Source of the DNA: Aristaeella lactis
GTDB lineage: Bacteria > Bacillota > Clostridia > Christensenellales > Aristaeellaceae
Length of the DNA stretch: 64,000 nucleotides
Direction: 5' to 3'
NCBI RefSeq assembly: GCF_018118585.1
Contig: NZ_CP069421.1
Location: forward strand, 2,914,001-2,978,000
Shown piece after piece: positions 61,796 to 64,000 of the stretch. How positions within the stretch are numbered: position 1 is the stretch's first letter; each line of letters starts with the position of its first letter. The position numbers and the translations under genes were made by a program. The notes under the pieces are model-generated. The model was given only the letters and a program-made list of their open reading frames with translations, did not search any database and was not told where the DNA came from.

Positions 61796-63163
61796 ATGAA
61801 AAAAATAACAGCAATGCTGCTGGTTCTGGCTATGGCGCTTTCCATGGCTGTAACGGCGCTGGCGGAAGATCCCCGGAACATTACCATCGGTCTCTGGTGG
61901 GACATCTACTATGACTCCAATGACGAATCCTGGGAAGACAATGAAGCCGCGACCGGCAAGGATTCCGATCTCATGCGTTTCGACAATGTGAAGAACATTG
62001 AGAACACCTATGGCGTGACCTATGAGTTCCAGAACCTGACCTATGCCGGCGTGCAGGATTCCGTGAACAACTCCATCCTGGCCGGTGAACCGGACTGTGA
62101 CGTGTACATGGTGGAGCTGGGCTGGGGCGTTCCCGCCGTCATGAACGGCTATGCCATGGACCTGCGGGAAGTCCTGGATCCCGATGATCCGCTGCTCACC
62201 CATAACGACACCGTCATGAATTATGTGGCGCTGGAAAGCGGCGCTGTCTCCCTGCTCACCGTCAACGGCGCAGAGGACCAGGTGGCCGCCACCTATCCCC
62301 TGGCTTTCAACCTGCAGATGATCGAGGAAGCCAACCTGGAGGATCCCCGGGACCTGGCTGCCCGCGGCGAGTGGACCTGGGACAAGTTCCGGGAGTACTG
62401 CATTGCCCTGACCAAGGACAACGACGGCGACGGCGTCACGGATGTTTACGGCTACGGCGCCTGGATCACGGACTGCCTGCCTTACTGGTATATGTCCAAC
62501 GGCACAACGCTGGCCTCCTCTCCCAAGGAGAACCTCTCCTCTGTGGAGATGGGTGAAACCCTGAAGTTCCTGCAGGATCTGTGGCTCACGGACAAGGCGG
62601 CCTATCCGCTGCCCGAGGAGAACGGCTGGGATGTCTGCCGCTGGCTGTACCGTGACAAGAAGGTGGCCTTCACCACCACCGCTGCCTGGATCATGGCCAA
62701 CTATGACGACTATAACTGGGACGGCAAGGCCGAAACCACCCTGGACTTCGACATGGTCTTTGTGGATTACCCCATCGGACCTCACGGCAACGCGGAAACG
62801 AACGCCACAAAGATCGCGGCCGGCAGCTTCTACTTCATCCCCGTCGGCATCGAGAATCCGAAGCTGGTCTATGATGTTTTCCGCGCCTACCAGAACTGGT
62901 ATCATGACGACACTGCCCTCCGGGATGATCCGGAAGAGCTGGAGTGGTGGTACACCACCACGTCCGACAAGCTGGACCTCCAGGAGTGGAACTTTGAAAT
63001 CATGAAGAAGATGGGCGAAAAGACGGTGGTCGACTTTGCCGGCACCGTGCTGGGAGAGATGCCGCTGGTGGAATTCATCAACGGCGACCTGACCCCCGCC
63101 CAGCTGCAGGAGGAATACAAGCAGGTGGTTCAGGATACCCTGGACCAGATTTTCGGAGCCTGA
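61796..63163 (+). CDS. secreted sugar-binding protein of the GH26 cluster
   Basis: 455-residue family-1 binding protein. Signal peptide MKKITAMLLVLAMALSMAVT with ALAED as the cleavage region, no lipobox. Core motifs: ITIGLWWDIYYDS, LAGEPDCDVYMVELGWGVPAVM, WTWDKFREYCIALTKDNDGDGVTDVYGYGAW (the DxDxDG calcium-type loop common in this family), and KVAFTTTAAWIMANYDD. AAAGGAG precedes ATG 61796. Probably serves the permeases at 58043/58990. Last gene of the cluster, closed by a terminator. Confidence 0.92.
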   Translation: MKKITAMLLVLAMALSMAVTALAEDPRNITIGLWWDIYYDSNDESWEDNEAATGKDSDLMRFDNVKNIENTYGVTYEFQNLTYAGVQDSVNNSILAGEPDCDVYMVELGWGVPAVMNGYAMDLREVLDPDDPLLTHNDTVMNYVALESGAVSLLTVNGAEDQVAATYPLAFNLQMIEEANLEDPRDLAARGEWTWDKFREYCIALTKDNDGDGVTDVYGYGAWITDCLPYWYMSNGTTLASSPKENLSSVEMGETLKFLQDLWLTDKAAYPLPEENGWDVCRWLYRDKKVAFTTTAAWIMANYDDYNWDGKAETTLDFDMVFVDYPIGPHGNAETNATKIAAGSFYFIPVGIENPKLVYDVFRAYQNWYHDDTALRDDPEELEWWYTTTSDKLDLQEWNFEIMKKMGEKTVVDFAGTVLGEMPLVEFINGDLTPAQLQEEYKQVVQDTLDQIFGA

Positions 63164-63189
63164 TCCGGAAACCTGTTTCCAAAAGGAAA

Positions 63190-63223
63190 GGGAGAGTCAC
63201 AATTCTGTGGCTCTCCCTCTTTT
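63190..63223 (+). terminator. terminator of the GH26 cluster
   Basis: 12-bp stem GGGAGAGTCACA / TGTGGCTCTCCC (one T-G pair), ATTC loop, then TCTTTTGG, 27 bp after the last stop. Confidence 0.88.
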
Positions 63224-63234
63224 GGTTTGTTGAG

Positions 63235-63834
63235 TTACAGTGCTTTGCGGATCTGCGCAAGCAGCTCGTCATAGGTTTCGCAGGCAGGCAGCTCCGGATA
63301 ATCCTTTTTGATCTGCTCAGTGGAGCGGAACAGGATTCCGGCCTTGCTGGCCTGGATCATGCCCAGGTCATTGTAGCTGTCGCCGGCGGCGATTGTTTCA
63401 AAGCCGATGCTCTGCAGAGCTTTGACGGTGGTCAGCTTGCTCTTTTCCACGCGGATGCGGTAACCGGTGATCATGCCGTCTTCCCCCACCTCCAGCTCGT
63501 TGCAGAAGATGGTGGGCCAGCCCAGCTTCTTCATCAGGGGAGAAGCAAACTGGGTAAAGGTGTCGGACAGGATGATCGCCTGGGTTTCACTCCGCAGGGT
63601 GTCCAGGAATTCCTTCGCACCGGGCATGGGATCGATGGTGGCGATGGTGTCCTGGATGTCTTTCAGGCCCAGGCCGTGTTCCCGCAGGATGCCAAGCCGC
63701 CATTTCATCAGCTTGTCATAGTCCGGCTCGTCCCGGGTGGTGCGTTTCAGTTCGGGGATACCGCTGGCCTGGGAAAAGGCGATCCAGATCTCAGGAACGA
63801 GTACCCCCTCAAGGTCCAAACATACGATATTCAT
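63235..63834 (-). CDS. thrH: ThrH-type HAD phosphatase (phosphoserine phosphatase / homoserine phosphotransferase)
   Basis: 199 residues from ATG 63834 (a TTG three codons earlier is less likely). HAD motif I reads CLDLEGVLVPEIW, with Glu instead of the usual second Asp, a hallmark of ThrH; motif II AIILSDTFTQFASPL, motif III Lys region EKSKLTTVKAL, motif IV AAGDSYNDLGMI. ThrH dephosphorylates phosphoserine and can transfer the phosphate to homoserine. Only a weak ribosome binding site is visible (GAGG about 14 bases upstream). Lies 15 bp from the rubredoxin gene and may be co-transcribed with it. Confidence 0.93.
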   Translation of the reverse strand: MNIVCLDLEGVLVPEIWIAFSQASGIPELKRTTRDEPDYDKLMKWRLGILREHGLGLKDIQDTIATIDPMPGAKEFLDTLRSETQAIILSDTFTQFASPLMKKLGWPTIFCNELEVGEDGMITGYRIRVEKSKLTTVKALQSIGFETIAAGDSYNDLGMIQASKAGILFRSTEQIKKDYPELPACETYDELLAQIRKAL

Positions 63835-63849
63835 AAACAACAATCAGCC

Positions 63850-64000
63850 TCAGACGGGAGTAAAGGCATCCTTTCCGAGACCGCAGACGGGGCAGACCCA
63901 ATCCTCCGGGATGTCTTCCCACGCAGTGCCGGCAGCAATACCGCCTTCGGGGTCGCCGACTTCAGGATCGTAAATGTAGCCGCAGGGACATTCGTACTTC
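63850..64000 (-). CDS. rubredoxin, N-terminus cut by window edge
   Basis: 49 readable residues of a small one-iron electron carrier, lacking only the first one to few residues. First ligand knuckle reads [20 protein letters not shown] and the second [14 protein letters not shown]. The second has normal CxxCG spacing; the first is CPCG, one residue shorter than the usual CxxCG. The [17 protein letters not shown] core is otherwise standard. Stop TGA lies 15 bp before the thrH start on the same strand. In anaerobes rubredoxin supplies electrons to oxygen- or peroxide-detoxifying enzymes. Confidence 0.92.
   Translation of the reverse strand, partial: KYECPCGYIYDPEVGDPEGGIAAGTAWEDIPEDWVCPVCGLGKDAFTPV

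Overview
The window looks like a chromosome segment of an anaerobic, carbohydrate-degrading Gram-positive bacterium of the Clostridia. Evidence: class III (anaerobic) ribonucleotide reductase, rubredoxin, a DUF1858 redox protein, meso-diaminopimelate dehydrogenase lysine synthesis, CtsR- and NrdR-type operators, strong AGGAGG ribosome binding sites, and many LplABC/MalFG-type sugar importers. The gene set resembles gut or rumen Clostridia (possibly the Christensenellales/Aristaeella group); this is inference from content, not a placement.

1-9.7 kb, housekeeping: the end of an F1 ATP synthase operon (atpA partial, atpG, atpD, short atpC), an M18 aminopeptidase, a PfkB-family kinase, 5-formyl-THF cyclo-ligase, and dapA-dapB-ddh for the one-step dehydrogenase branch of DAP/lysine synthesis. 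9.7-14.7 kb: a first sugar importer (secreted binding protein, two permeases, AraC regulator) behind a long regulatory region with a cre-like site. 14.8-29.4 kb, mixed: small membrane protein, AEC transporter, nrdD (fused to a thioredoxin-like domain) and trxB under tandem NrdR boxes, a hairpin-repeat array, hsp20 under a perfect CtsR box, a DUF362 ferredoxin, an Lgt-like protein coupled to a phosphodiester glycosidase, ybaK, a MutS-like ATPase, DUF1858 and unknowns.

29.5-46.6 kb, pectin (rhamnogalacturonan) locus: on the minus strand, two permeases, an AraC regulator, two paralogous binding proteins, a membrane AraC sensor, GH43, rhaB, rhaA, rhaD and a GH4 enzyme with the CHEV motif of alpha-galacturonidases. 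Divergently, a cytoplasmic (alpha/alpha)6-type hydrolase and a GH28-like beta-helix protein. Together they would import oligosaccharides, release galacturonate and rhamnose inside the cell, and catabolise the rhamnose.

46.6-63.2 kb, the most unusual part: one plus-strand cluster behind a promoter flanked by phased GTTAAC sites. It encodes a secreted GH26 mannanase-like enzyme, a ~1000-residue solute-binding protein with carbohydrate-binding-like and helical N-terminal regions, two permease pairs, an NHL beta-propeller membrane protein, a YIP1-family membrane protein, a large anchored DUF5696 protein, a secreted protein with three ~120-residue tandem repeats, and a second binding protein. I read it as a surface glycan capture, processing and import system of undefined substrate. 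No importer ATPase occurs in the window, so all four permease pairs presumably use a shared MsmX-type ATPase encoded elsewhere. The window ends with thrH and a partial rubredoxin gene.
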